A stretch of 58,467 nucleotides of DNA, from NCBI GenBank assembly GCA_028819505.1, contig JAPPLH010000085.1, forward strand, positions 1 to 58,467. Reading direction: 5' to 3'. The notes beneath the pieces are model-generated. The model was not told where the DNA came from and ran no database searches. It saw nothing but the letters and a program-made list of their open reading frames with translations. Shown here one piece after another: positions 17,148 to 24,594 of this stretch. Made by a program: the position numbers and the translations under genes. The DNA is from Acidimicrobiaceae bacterium (GTDB lineage Bacteria; Actinomycetota; Acidimicrobiia; Acidimicrobiales; Aldehydirespiratoraceae). How positions within the stretch are numbered: the stretch's first letter is position 1; the number at the start of each line of letters is the position of its first letter.

Positions 17148-18506
17148 TCACCACAGCGGGGTGGCGGGGTTGCCCTTGAGGGCCTCGCGCCGCTCGAACA
17201 GCTCCTCGGCCGCGGCCTGGGCCTCGGCAGCCACCGCGGCCACGTCGATGGAGGCCACCTCGCCGCCTTGGACCAGGCGGCGGCCCTGGACCCACACGTC
17301 GCTCACGTCGTGGGAGTGGGCGGTGAACACCAGATGGGCGGGGGCGTTGAAGTGCCGGCCGTGCATCACAGGCACGAAGTGCAGGCCGCCGATGTCGACC
17401 ATGGCGATGTCGGCGTCCTTGCCCACCTCGAGGGTGCCGGTCACGTCGTCGAGGCCGAGGGCGGCCGCCCCCGAGCGGGTGGCCATGTCGAGCACGTCCC
17501 AGGGGTCGGCCGCGGTCGGGTCGAGGGTGCTGACCTTGGCCAGCAGCGACGCGAACTTCATCTCGCCCAGCATGTCGAGGTTGTTGTTCTCCTTCTCGCC
17601 GTCGGTGCCGAGCCCGACCGTCATCCCCGACTCCCGGTAGTGGTCGATCCGGGCCGGGCCGGAGGCGATCTTCATGTTGGAGCACGGGCAGTGGGTCGCC
17701 GCGGTGCCGGTGCGGGCCATCAGCTCGACCTCGCGGTCGTCGAGCCACACGCAGTGCGCCACGACGGTGCGTTCGCCGAGGATGCCCCGGTTGTAGAACT
17801 CCTCGATGGGGCGCCGCCCGAACTGGCTCAGGCTCTCCTGCACCTCCCACACCGTCTCCGATGAGTGGGTGTGGATGCCGGTGTCGAACTCCTCGGCCAG
17901 GGCGGCCGCGTCCCGGAACATCTCGGGCGAGCAGTAGAACATGTGCTCCAGCCCGACCCAGGACCGCACCCGGCCGTCCGCGGCGGTGCGGTGGGTCTCG
18001 AGCAGGCGGCGGTTCGACTCGAGGGTCTCGAAGTAGTCGTAGCGGTCGGCGGTGTAGGGGGCCAGCGTGGCCCGGATGCCGATCTCGGCGGCCGCCTCGG
18101 CCGAGCCTTCCATGAACCGCCACATGTCGAGCACGGAGGTGGTGCCGCCCCGCAGGCACTCGGTGTAGGCCATGTAGGAGGCGGCCTTGGCGATCTCGGG
18201 GGTCAGGGCTCTGTGAGCGGGGTCGACGTAGTTCTCCAGCCAGTCGAACAGGGCCAGCCCCTCGGCCGTGCCCCGCAGCAGCCCGGAGTGCAGATGGGCG
18301 TTGTGCATGCCGGGGATCACCACATGGTTGGCCGCGTCGACGACCGGCGCGCCCGCAGCGGCCGGGTGGGCCGCGACCTCGTCGGGCGCGCCGACCGCCG
18401 CGATGGCGCCGTCCACCACGAGAACCGAGCCCGGGTCGTGGCTCACCTTGCGGCCCTCGAGCGGCAGCACGATGCCGCCGGAGATGAGGAATGTGGTGCC
18501 GGTCAT
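17148..18506 (-). CDS. Amidohydrolase, TrzA/AtzA/MtaD-type deaminase
   Basis: A 452-residue metal-dependent hydrolase. Metal ligands are visible as HNAHLHSG (H71, H73), HTHSSE, VVAHCVWLDD and GLGTDGEKENNNLDM. The final 40 residues carry the typical small beta-domain (GTLEVGKDADIAMVDI). This subfamily includes S-adenosylhomocysteine/methylthioadenosine deaminases, guanine and 8-oxoguanine deaminases and triazine hydrolases. The context points to a purine compound; I cannot tell which. Start ATG 18506 has AAGGAG about 12 bases upstream. It appears to be the first strong gene of the purine cluster. Confidence 0.87.
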   Translation of the reverse strand: MTGTTFLISGGIVLPLEGRKVSHDPGSVLVVDGAIAAVGAPDEVAAHPAAAGAPVVDAANHVVIPGMHNAHLHSGLLRGTAEGLALFDWLENYVDPAHRALTPEIAKAASYMAYTECLRGGTTSVLDMWRFMEGSAEAAAEIGIRATLAPYTADRYDYFETLESNRRLLETHRTAADGRVRSWVGLEHMFYCSPEMFRDAAALAEEFDTGIHTHSSETVWEVQESLSQFGRRPIEEFYNRGILGERTVVAHCVWLDDREVELMARTGTAATHCPCSNMKIASGPARIDHYRESGMTVGLGTDGEKENNNLDMLGEMKFASLLAKVSTLDPTAADPWDVLDMATRSGAAALGLDDVTGTLEVGKDADIAMVDIGGLHFVPVMHGRHFNAPAHLVFTAHSHDVSDVWVQGRRLVQGGEVASIDVAAVAAEAQAAAEELFERREALKGNPATPLW

Positions 18507-18901
18507 ATCGCGGGAGACTCCTTGTGGTCACTGTCCTGGGACTCGACTCGATCCCTCCGGTCAGAGCCTGCCAAGCGCGTGGCAGGCGCGTCTACTCGTC
18601 GGCGCCAGCGGCCCGCCGACGCGACAGAGCGCTCGGCGCCGATGCCCCCGACACGGCGGCGGAGGCGATCGGCCTCGCGACGGACCGACTCCCTGCCCGC
18701 CAGGCTGGCCTCGACCAGCAGATCGACTATGGCGCCGGAGATGTCAGCCTCGCTGGAGCGCGTCTCGGCCGGCTGGTTGACCGCCATCCGGCGATGACGC
18801 AGCATGCGGTCTGCGGCCGACTCCGCCGCGGACAGTCCGGCGCCTTCGGAACTCGCAGCAGGCTGAGAGGGCACTGGGCTGACCCTAATGTCGTGAGGCA
18901 C
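18503..18901 (-). CDS. Hypothetical small protein, doubtful
   Basis: A 132-codon frame whose stop overlaps the amidohydrolase start in an ATGA, which is suggestive of coupling. The product (ADISGAIVDLLVEASLAGRE followed by Arg/Ser/Asp-rich sequence) has one plausible amphipathic helix but no recognised domain, and its C terminus looks like chance translation of high-GC DNA. If it is not a gene, 18507-18971 is simply the upstream region of the purine cluster. Confidence 0.25.
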   Translation of the reverse strand: MPHDIRVSPVPSQPAASSEGAGLSAAESAADRMLRHRRMAVNQPAETRSSEADISGAIVDLLVEASLAGRESVRREADRLRRRVGGIGAERSVASAGRWRRRVDAPATRLAGSDRRDRVESQDSDHKESPAI

Positions 18902-18971
18902 CTGTCTGGGGGAGCCTCGCGGGCTTCAGTCCGCGGCCCTTCCGATCCCCGTCCACGACCGGTGGTCGTGC

Positions 18972-19397
18972 TCAGCGGGAGGCGACCACCATGTTGGCGA
19001 GCACCTCGCTGTCGCCGGTGCGGACGTACCACTCCCAGCGGGATCCGTCGGGATCGGTGAGCCAGGTCTCGGTCTTGGCGGCGTAGCAGCACATCGTGTC
19101 GTCCACACCGGTGGTATCGAGGCCGGCTCCGGTCAGGCGCCGCTCGGCTTCGACCACCTGCTCGGCGGTCTCGGCCTCCACGCCGAGGTGGTTGATGGTG
19201 CCGCCCGCCCCGCAGCATCCGGCGGGATCGGAGGCGTCAGCGGCGGTCTCGAAGAGCACCAGCTTCAGGGGCGGCTCGTCGATGGCGAAGTTGGCGTAGC
19301 CCGGCCGGCGGCGGGCCGGCGCCGTGCCGAACATCCGGGTGTAGAAGTCCACCGCGGCGTCCAAGTCGGACACGTTCAGCGCAAGTTGCAGTCTCAC
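18972..19397 (-). CDS. ArsI/CadI-family glyoxalase-fold metal-resistance protein
   Basis: This 141-residue vicinal-oxygen-chelate protein reads MRLQLALNVSDLDAAVDFYT at the start, as in mycobacterial CadI and the ArsI C-As lyases. It keeps PGYANFAIDEPPLKLVLFE, GGTINHLGVE with the likely metal ligand H70, and the vicinal cysteine pair C103-C104 in DTMCCYAAKTE that binds thiophilic metalloids in ArsI. An additional C61-C62 pair lies in a short loop insertion. A role with organoarsenical, cadmium or related stress is likely from the family. No ArsR regulator gene is adjacent, and it stands alone between the purine cluster and a broken Fic gene. Confidence 0.85.
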   Translation of the reverse strand: MRLQLALNVSDLDAAVDFYTRMFGTAPARRRPGYANFAIDEPPLKLVLFETAADASDPAGCCGAGGTINHLGVEAETAEQVVEAERRLTGAGLDTTGVDDTMCCYAAKTETWLTDPDGSRWEWYVRTGDSEVLANMVVASR

Positions 19398-19532
19398 CGT
19401 CTCTCCTACGTCTCAAATCCTCTGTCCCAGTTGCCGGTCCCAGCTCATCGTGAACCGACGCCCCCCTCTAACCCAGGGCCGGACGAGGGCATCCTAATGG
19501 TTCTAACTCCGGAGTGATGCGCAGACCAGGCA

Positions 19533-20168
19533 TTAGTCCTCGACTAGCGACTCCACACCGCTTCGGCCACTCTCCGGGCAACCTCGCTCGGCTCCAACCG
19601 AGCAACCCCGCCGTCGGGTAGGCGGGCTATCCACCTGTCCACATCCGGTAGTTCCAGCGTCAACTCGGCCAGTCCCGGAGACTGCGAGTCGTCTCGCCGC
19701 CACTTGCGGATGCCCGCAGGATCCGGAGATGCGCACGGGACCCGAGCGGAACAGGCCGGCGGTCGGCCCACCGCCGAGAATCAGGCTGTGGAGTTCCTTC
19801 ACCTGGCGACAGTCCGACGGCGACGGGTCCTTTGCGAGCTCGACCATGTACGCGAGTGCTCGCGAAAGGTTGATGGCGTCAGCCGAGTATGCGGGGTCGT
19901 GGCCCGTGATCGTGATGCCCTTCTCCACCGCCAGTTCGGTCTCACCCACGCTCAGCGTGCTGCCCTCGATGGCGTTCGACTCTGCGATCTGCTCGTAGCG
20001 CTTGTCGCCGAAGTAGGCGCGCAGCGTCGCGTCGGTCAGGCTTCCCCGTTCCCTGAGAAGGTCGGCGCGCTCCTGGAGCTTCGCCGCCTCTTCGAGCATG
20101 TGCCGACCGGTGGCGTCGATCGTGTAGGCGCTGCCGTCGAGACTGATGGCAATGGGCTGCCCCGGCAT
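19533..20168 (-). pseudogene. Truncated Fic-family gene
   Basis: From ATG 20168 the protein follows a Fic_N-type domain. The inhibitory helix motif S/T-x3-E-G/N is present in ESNAIEGSTLSVGETELA, followed by LSRALAYMVELAKD and LHSLILGGGPTAGLFRSGPVR. After RISGS, near 19705-19715, the family similarity stops. The catalytic HPFxxGNGR helix never appears, so AMP transfer is impossible. The remaining 60 residues are Arg/Gly/Ser-rich noise, while another frame there (LAELTLELPDVDRWIARLPD) looks like the tail of a different gene. The locus is thus a Fic fragment fused by deletion to a second gene's 3' end. Confidence 0.75.
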
Positions 20169-20243
20169 GCGGTAGAACCTACAAGCCGGGTACGGCTCGG
20201 CAGGTGGATTCAACGCGGGGCGAGACAAGGGCGAGACAAGACA

Positions 20244-21497
20244 GTGCGGACCCGATACTCCGAGGATCAGCAGGCCGTCGCTGAGGCCTTCGGTGACCTG
20301 TTCGCCCGCGAGGCGACTCCCGAAGCGGTGCGGGCCGCGGAGGCGGGCTGCGGTTTCGATCCGGGACTGTGGCGCAAGCTCGCCGCCGCGGGCGCTCCGG
20401 GGATGGCAGTGGGAGTCGCCGACGGGGGCGGCGGGGCCTCGCTCGTCGATCTTGCTGTGGTGGTCCACGAATGGGGTCGGCGGCTAGCGCCGGTCCCGCT
20501 GGTGGAGCACGCGGTGTGCGCCCGGCTGCTCGCCTCAGCCGGCGGGGCGCGGGAACTGGTGGTCCGGCGCGGAGTTGATGATCCGGACCGTCCACGGGTC
20601 CAGGCAGGTGAACGCATCCGTCATGCGGATCACGGCTTCTCCGACACACCACTGGTCGCCGCGGTGGCATCCGGCGATCTGATCGCCACACTCGCGCCCG
20701 GGCCGGTCGAACCGGACGGGACGTCCCGGCTCGTACCCGCCGGCGCGGTGGCCGACGTCGTGGCGGCCAGGCGCGGCGACCACGTCGTGGTCGCCCGCGG
20801 CCGACCCCCCGGCGCGGCCCGCCCCAACACCGCGGATCTGCCCCTCGCCGACCGGGATCTCTCCGGTGCGGAGACCGTGGCTTCCGGGGCGGCGGCCGCA
20901 GGCGCATGGGACCGCGCCATGGCCGAATGGAAGGCGCTCATGGCGGTGGCCTATGCCGGGCTGGCCGGCGAGGTGCTGGCCATGGGGGTGGCCTACACCA
21001 AGCAGCGCCACCAGTTCGGCGTGCCGGTCGGTTCCTTCCAGGCCGTGCAGCACGGGTTGGCCGACGCCGCCACCCGCAGCGAGGGCGCCCGGCTGCTCGC
21101 CTTCCGGGCCGTCTGCGCCGTCGACGCCGGCCGGGCCGACGGCGCCCGGCTCGCCTCGATGGCGCTGCTGTTCGGCGCCGAGTCGGCCCGGTTCGCGGCC
21201 GACCGGGTGCTGCAGTACCACGGCGGCTACGGCTACAGCGCCGAGTACGACGTCCAGCTCTACTACCGCAGGGCCGCCGGCTGGCTGCTGCAGCTCGGCG
21301 AGCCCGCAGCCGAGACAGCCCGGCTCGCCGACGCCGACCTGGGCCCCAAGAGGCCGAGCGGACAGGCAGCGAATCGTGACACCCTGCGGGAACGTCCTAG
21401 AGAGGCCCCGTGGCCTCAGCGGCCCGTGAGCGCAGCGAACAAGAGCGGGGGGCAGGCCCGAGCAGCCCGTGAGCGCAGCGAACAAGAGCGGGAGTGA
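20244..21497 (+). CDS. Acyl-CoA dehydrogenase with repeat-derived C-terminal tail
   Basis: A 417-residue protein from GTG 20244 (VRTRYSEDQQAVAEAFGDLF). The middle and C-terminal domains are FadE-like: AYAGLAGEVLAMGVAYTKQR, HQFGVPVGSFQAVQH and QYHGGYGYSAEYDVQLYYRR. Such proteins oxidise acyl-CoA with FAD and often pair with a second, different subunit, as here with the next gene. Two oddities are visible. A roughly 36-residue in-frame insertion (about 20565-20670) contains nested palindromes. The last 50 residues are not enzyme-like and are encoded by two interspersed repeat copies, PVSAANKSG then ARAARERSEQERE-stop. Substrate is unknown; steroid or long-chain acyl-CoA is possible given the thiolases at 49-51 kb. 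Confidence 0.8.
   Translation: MRTRYSEDQQAVAEAFGDLFAREATPEAVRAAEAGCGFDPGLWRKLAAAGAPGMAVGVADGGGGASLVDLAVVVHEWGRRLAPVPLVEHAVCARLLASAGGARELVVRRGVDDPDRPRVQAGERIRHADHGFSDTPLVAAVASGDLIATLAPGPVEPDGTSRLVPAGAVADVVAARRGDHVVVARGRPPGAARPNTADLPLADRDLSGAETVASGAAAAGAWDRAMAEWKALMAVAYAGLAGEVLAMGVAYTKQRHQFGVPVGSFQAVQHGLADAATRSEGARLLAFRAVCAVDAGRADGARLASMALLFGAESARFAADRVLQYHGGYGYSAEYDVQLYYRRAAGWLLQLGEPAAETARLADADLGPKRPSGQAANRDTLRERPREAPWPQRPVSAANKSGGQARAARERSEQERE
21421..21493 (+). repeat. Interspersed coding-permissive repeat, two copies
   Basis: Two copies of the core GCAGCGAACAAGAGCGGG with upstream GCCCGTGAGC lie 43 bp apart at the 3' end of the acyl-CoA dehydrogenase gene. They are translated in two different frames because the spacing is not a multiple of three. 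Confidence 0.85.
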
Positions 21498-21552
21498 CAT
21501 CGATGCAACGCCAGCGGCTCTCGCCCGTCCACACCAAGGACAGGTCTGCGTG

Positions 21553-22719
21553 ATGGACTTCTCCATGCCGGCACAGGCCGAGGCGTTCCGTGAGGAGGTC
21601 CGGCAATTCCTGGCTGACCACTTGACCGGCGAGATGATCGCCGCGACCCGCGACGGCACCATCCACTCCGGTGCCCTGCACCGGGCCATCGCTGATCGGG
21701 GCTGGCTGTCGGGCGCGGTGCCAGCCGAGCTGGGCGGGGGCGGCATGGACCCGGTCGAGCTGTGCGTGCTGGTCGAGGAACTGCAGCTCCACCAGGCGCC
21801 CGCCGACGCGCTGGGGGTGGCCGTGGTGGTGGTGTCGATGATCCTGGAGCACGGCAACGAGCACCTGCACGGCGCGGTCGCGCCGCGGCTCCTGTCGGGT
21901 GAGGCCCTGGGGTGCCTCGGCTACAGCGAGCCCGAGTCCGGCTCCGACGTGGCCGCGGCCCGCACCCGGGCTGTGCGCGACGGAGACCGGTGGGTCATCA
22001 ACGGCTCCAAGATGTGGACGACCCTGGCCCATGTGGCCGACTACGTGCTGCTGCTAACCCGGACCGACCCCGAGGCGCCGAAGCATCGGGGGCTGACATT
22101 CTTCGTGGTGCCCCTCGACACGGCCGGCATCGAGATCCGGGCCGTCTCCACGATGGGAGACGAGAGGTCGAACGCCACCTTCTACGACGACGTGGTGCTC
22201 GGCGACGAGTGGCGCCTCGGCGGGGTGAACGACGGCTGGACGGTGATGAAGACCGCCCTCAAGTACGAGCGGGGCATCGCCGGCGGCCAGTTCCCGTCGC
22301 CTCCGGTGATCGAGGCGGCGGTCGACTGGGCCCGCCGCGCCCGCCGGGCCGACGGCAGCCGTCCCATCGACGACGACGACGTGCGCCACAAGCTGGTGCG
22401 GGCCATGATCGATGTGGAGGTGTGCCGCAGCTTCGCCTACCACACCGCCGCCCTGGCGTCGGAGGGCGCCATGTTCGGGGTGGAGGGGTCGATGACCAAG
22501 CTGTTCGCGTCGGAGTCCTACAAGAAGCACTGCGGCTGGTTCCTCGACATGATGGGCGCCGAGGGGCTGCTCACCCGCGACGATCCGGGCGCCCACATGG
22601 AGGGCCGGATCGAGGAGCACTTCCGCCACGCCCCGGTGACCGCCATCTACGGCGGCACCAGCGAGATCAACCGCAACCTGGTGGCCGAGGGCTGGCTGGG
22701 CCTGCCCCGGTCACGCTGA
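21553..22719 (+). CDS. Acyl-CoA dehydrogenase
   Basis: A 388-residue FadE-type enzyme. ATG 21553 (MDFSMPAQAEAFREEVRQFL) is favoured over upstream starts because the extra residues would come from the repeat; AAGGA lies about 12 bases ahead. The FAD/substrate segment CLGYSEPESGSDVAAARTRA and the C-terminal TAIYGGTSEINRNLVAEGWL are intact and of normal length. It follows the other acyl-CoA dehydrogenase by 55 bp and may form a heteromeric enzyme with it. The unit ends at the inverted repeat 22740-22799. Confidence 0.9.
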   Translation: MDFSMPAQAEAFREEVRQFLADHLTGEMIAATRDGTIHSGALHRAIADRGWLSGAVPAELGGGGMDPVELCVLVEELQLHQAPADALGVAVVVVSMILEHGNEHLHGAVAPRLLSGEALGCLGYSEPESGSDVAAARTRAVRDGDRWVINGSKMWTTLAHVADYVLLLTRTDPEAPKHRGLTFFVVPLDTAGIEIRAVSTMGDERSNATFYDDVVLGDEWRLGGVNDGWTVMKTALKYERGIAGGQFPSPPVIEAAVDWARRARRADGSRPIDDDDVRHKLVRAMIDVEVCRSFAYHTAALASEGAMFGVEGSMTKLFASESYKKHCGWFLDMMGAEGLLTRDDPGAHMEGRIEEHFRHAPVTAIYGGTSEINRNLVAEGWLGLPRSR

Positions 22720-22739
22720 GCGAACTTGGAGCCACTTCC

Positions 22740-22799
22740 GTGCGAACTTCAATGGGTTTTCCACCTCAGGGGTGGCTAACTCATTGAAGTTCGTCGCAC
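22740..22799 (+). terminator. Large nested inverted repeat, probable terminator
   Basis: GCGAACTTCAATG (22742-22754) pairs with CATTGAAGTTCG (22782-22793, one-base bulge before CGC), enclosing CCACC-tcagg-GGTGG. No T-run follows. Further G/C-rich inverted repeats continue to about 22880. It separates the acyl-CoA dehydrogenase genes from tRNA-Pro. Confidence 0.5.
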
Positions 22800-22892
22800 G
22801 TCGAGTCTGGGCGCGCCCACCGGCGCCCAACCGATAGAGACTCGTCGAGTTTGGGGGGCTTTGCCCCTCCACGGGTAGCCTGATAAGTCGCA

Positions 22893-22966
22893 CGGGACGT
22901 GGCGCAGCCAGGTAGCGCACCTGCTTTGGGAGCAGGGGGTCGCCGGTTCAAATCCGGCCGTCCCGA
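22893..22966 (+). tRNA. tRNA-Pro (anticodon UGG)
   Basis: A complete cloverleaf can be folded. The acceptor stem is CGGGACG/CGTCCCG, the D arm GGCGCAGCCAGGTAGCGC, the anticodon arm CCTGC-TTTGGGA-GCAGG with TGG at positions 34-36, and the T arm GCCGGTTCAAATCCGGC. The discriminator is A, and CCA is not encoded. It lies 8 bp before the start of the FAD/iron-sulphur gene. Confidence 0.95.
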
Positions 22967-22974
22967 CTCTTGCC

Positions 22975-24594
22975 ATGAGCCAACTTCACGAAGCCCAACG
23001 CCGGGCCGATCCGATCAAACGATATGTGGCGCCCGAGTCGTTGGAGGACGCCTTGGCCGTGCTCGCGGCACGCGGCCCCTCGGCCCGCGCCGTCGCCGGC
23101 GGCACCGACCTGCTGCTGGAGCTCAGCCGCGGCGCGAGAACCGGCATCGACACGCTCGTCGATCTGAGCGTGCTCGATGGGCTCGACACCATCACCGAGC
23201 ACCGCGGCCGGGTGGAGTTGGGGCCCCTGGTAACCCACGGCGACGTGGTCGGATACGAGCGGATGCTGTCGGTGGGGCTCCCGCTGGCGCAGGCCTGCCT
23301 GGAAGTCGGAGGCCCGCAGCTTCGCAACCGGGCCACGATCGTCGGCAACATCGTCACAGCCAGCCCCGCCAACGACACGATCTCCGCGCTGTACGCTCTC
23401 GGCGCCGACGTGACCGTCTCGTCGGCCGGCGGCGGCCACCGGACCATGCCGATCGAGGACTTCTTCACCGGTTTCCGCACCACCGCGCTGGACCCGGGCG
23501 AACTCGTGACCAGGATCTCCTTCGACGCGCTCGGCGGGGGCCGCCGGGGCATATTCGTGAAGCTCGGGCTGCGGAGGGCTCAGGCCATCTCGGTGGTCCA
23601 CGCCGCCGCGGTCGTCACCGAGGGCAGCGACGGAACCGTGTCCGACCTGGTGGTGGCCCTGGGCAGTGTCGGCCCGACCATCGAACTGGTGGACGCGGCC
23701 ACCGGCATAGCCAGGGGACGGCTCCTCGCCGACGCGGCCGCCGACGTCGCGGCCGCGTCCCGGGCTGCGGTCACACCCATCGACGACCTGCGTTCCACCG
23801 CCGAGTACCGCAGCCACACGGTGGAGGTTGTGGTGGAGCGGGCGCTGCGGTCGCTGGCGGCCGGCACCGAGGCCGCCACCTGGCCCCAGAGCCCGCCCCG
23901 CCTGGTCGCCGTCGCAGATTCCCCGGCACCATCAGCGCCAAAGGAGCCCTCCCGGCGGGAGGTGACCGGCGCCGGCACCATCACGGCCACCATCAACGAC
24001 GTCGAGCGCACCGCAGCCAACGCCGCTGGCCGCACCCTGCTCGACTGGCTGCGATTCGACCTCGGGCTGACCGGCACCAAGGAGGGCTGCGCCGAGGGCG
24101 AGTGCGGAGCCTGCACCGTCCACCTCGACGGCCGGGCCGTGCTGTCGTGCCTGGTGCCCGCGGCCCGGGCCGACGGCACGAGCATCACCACCGTCGAGGG
24201 CGTCGCCCCGCCCGACGGGAGCCTGCACCCCGTCCAGCAGGCCCTGGCCGACTGCGGGGGCGTCCAGTGCGGCTTCTGCACCCCGGGGTTCGTGATGAGC
24301 GCGGCCATGCTGGCCGCCGAGGAGCCTCAGCCGAGCCGGGAGCAGGTGGAGCACGGCCTGGCCGGGAACCTGTGCCGCTGCACGGGGTACTACTCGATCA
24401 TCGACGCCCTCGCCAGAGGCCGAGCGGACGGATCCACAATCGGCCGGGATGCTCACGAGACGCAGAGCGAGGCCGTGGCCCGAGCGGCCCGTGAGCGCAG
24501 CGAACAAGAGCGGGAAACACCAGGCCGCACCGCGACGCGGCACAACCGATCTGCGCATGCTGCAACCACCAACGGCGAGGCCGCGCTCCGATGA
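22975..24594 (+). CDS. Xanthine dehydrogenase family, fused FAD and 2Fe-2S subunit
   Basis: This 539-residue protein joins two subunits that are usually separate. Residues 14-300 form the FAD-binding medium subunit (AVAGGTDLLLEL, QLRNRATIVGNIVTASPAND). After a Pro/Ser linker, residues 340-480 form the small subunit with two [2Fe-2S] sites: CAEGECGACTVHLDG for the plant-type cluster and CGFCTPGF plus NLCRCTGY for the second. The last 55 residues are not family-like and include AVARAARERSEQERE from the interspersed repeat. The next gene, the molybdenum subunit, overlaps it by four bases (ATGA). Purine hydroxylation is plausible given the purine cluster, but aldehyde, CO-dehydrogenase-like or N-heterocycle substrates are not excluded. 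Confidence 0.9.
   Translation: MSQLHEAQRRADPIKRYVAPESLEDALAVLAARGPSARAVAGGTDLLLELSRGARTGIDTLVDLSVLDGLDTITEHRGRVELGPLVTHGDVVGYERMLSVGLPLAQACLEVGGPQLRNRATIVGNIVTASPANDTISALYALGADVTVSSAGGGHRTMPIEDFFTGFRTTALDPGELVTRISFDALGGGRRGIFVKLGLRRAQAISVVHAAAVVTEGSDGTVSDLVVALGSVGPTIELVDAATGIARGRLLADAAADVAAASRAAVTPIDDLRSTAEYRSHTVEVVVERALRSLAAGTEAATWPQSPPRLVAVADSPAPSAPKEPSRREVTGAGTITATINDVERTAANAAGRTLLDWLRFDLGLTGTKEGCAEGECGACTVHLDGRAVLSCLVPAARADGTSITTVEGVAPPDGSLHPVQQALADCGGVQCGFCTPGFVMSAAMLAAEEPQPSREQVEHGLAGNLCRCTGYYSIIDALARGRADGSTIGRDAHETQSEAVARAARERSEQERETPGRTATRHNRSAHAATTNGEAALR
24469..24515 (+). repeat. Interspersed coding-permissive repeat inside a gene
   Basis: One long copy (GAGGCCGTGGCCCGAGCGGC followed by the core GCAGCGAACAAGAGCGGG) lies in frame within the 3' part of the fused FAD/iron-sulphur gene and is translated as EAVARAARERSEQER. 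Confidence 0.85.

Noticed and set aside
22899-24494. Long plus-strand frame starting inside tRNA-Pro
   Set aside because: It is a shifted reading of the FAD/iron-sulphur gene with Arg/Gly-rich composition and no domain.
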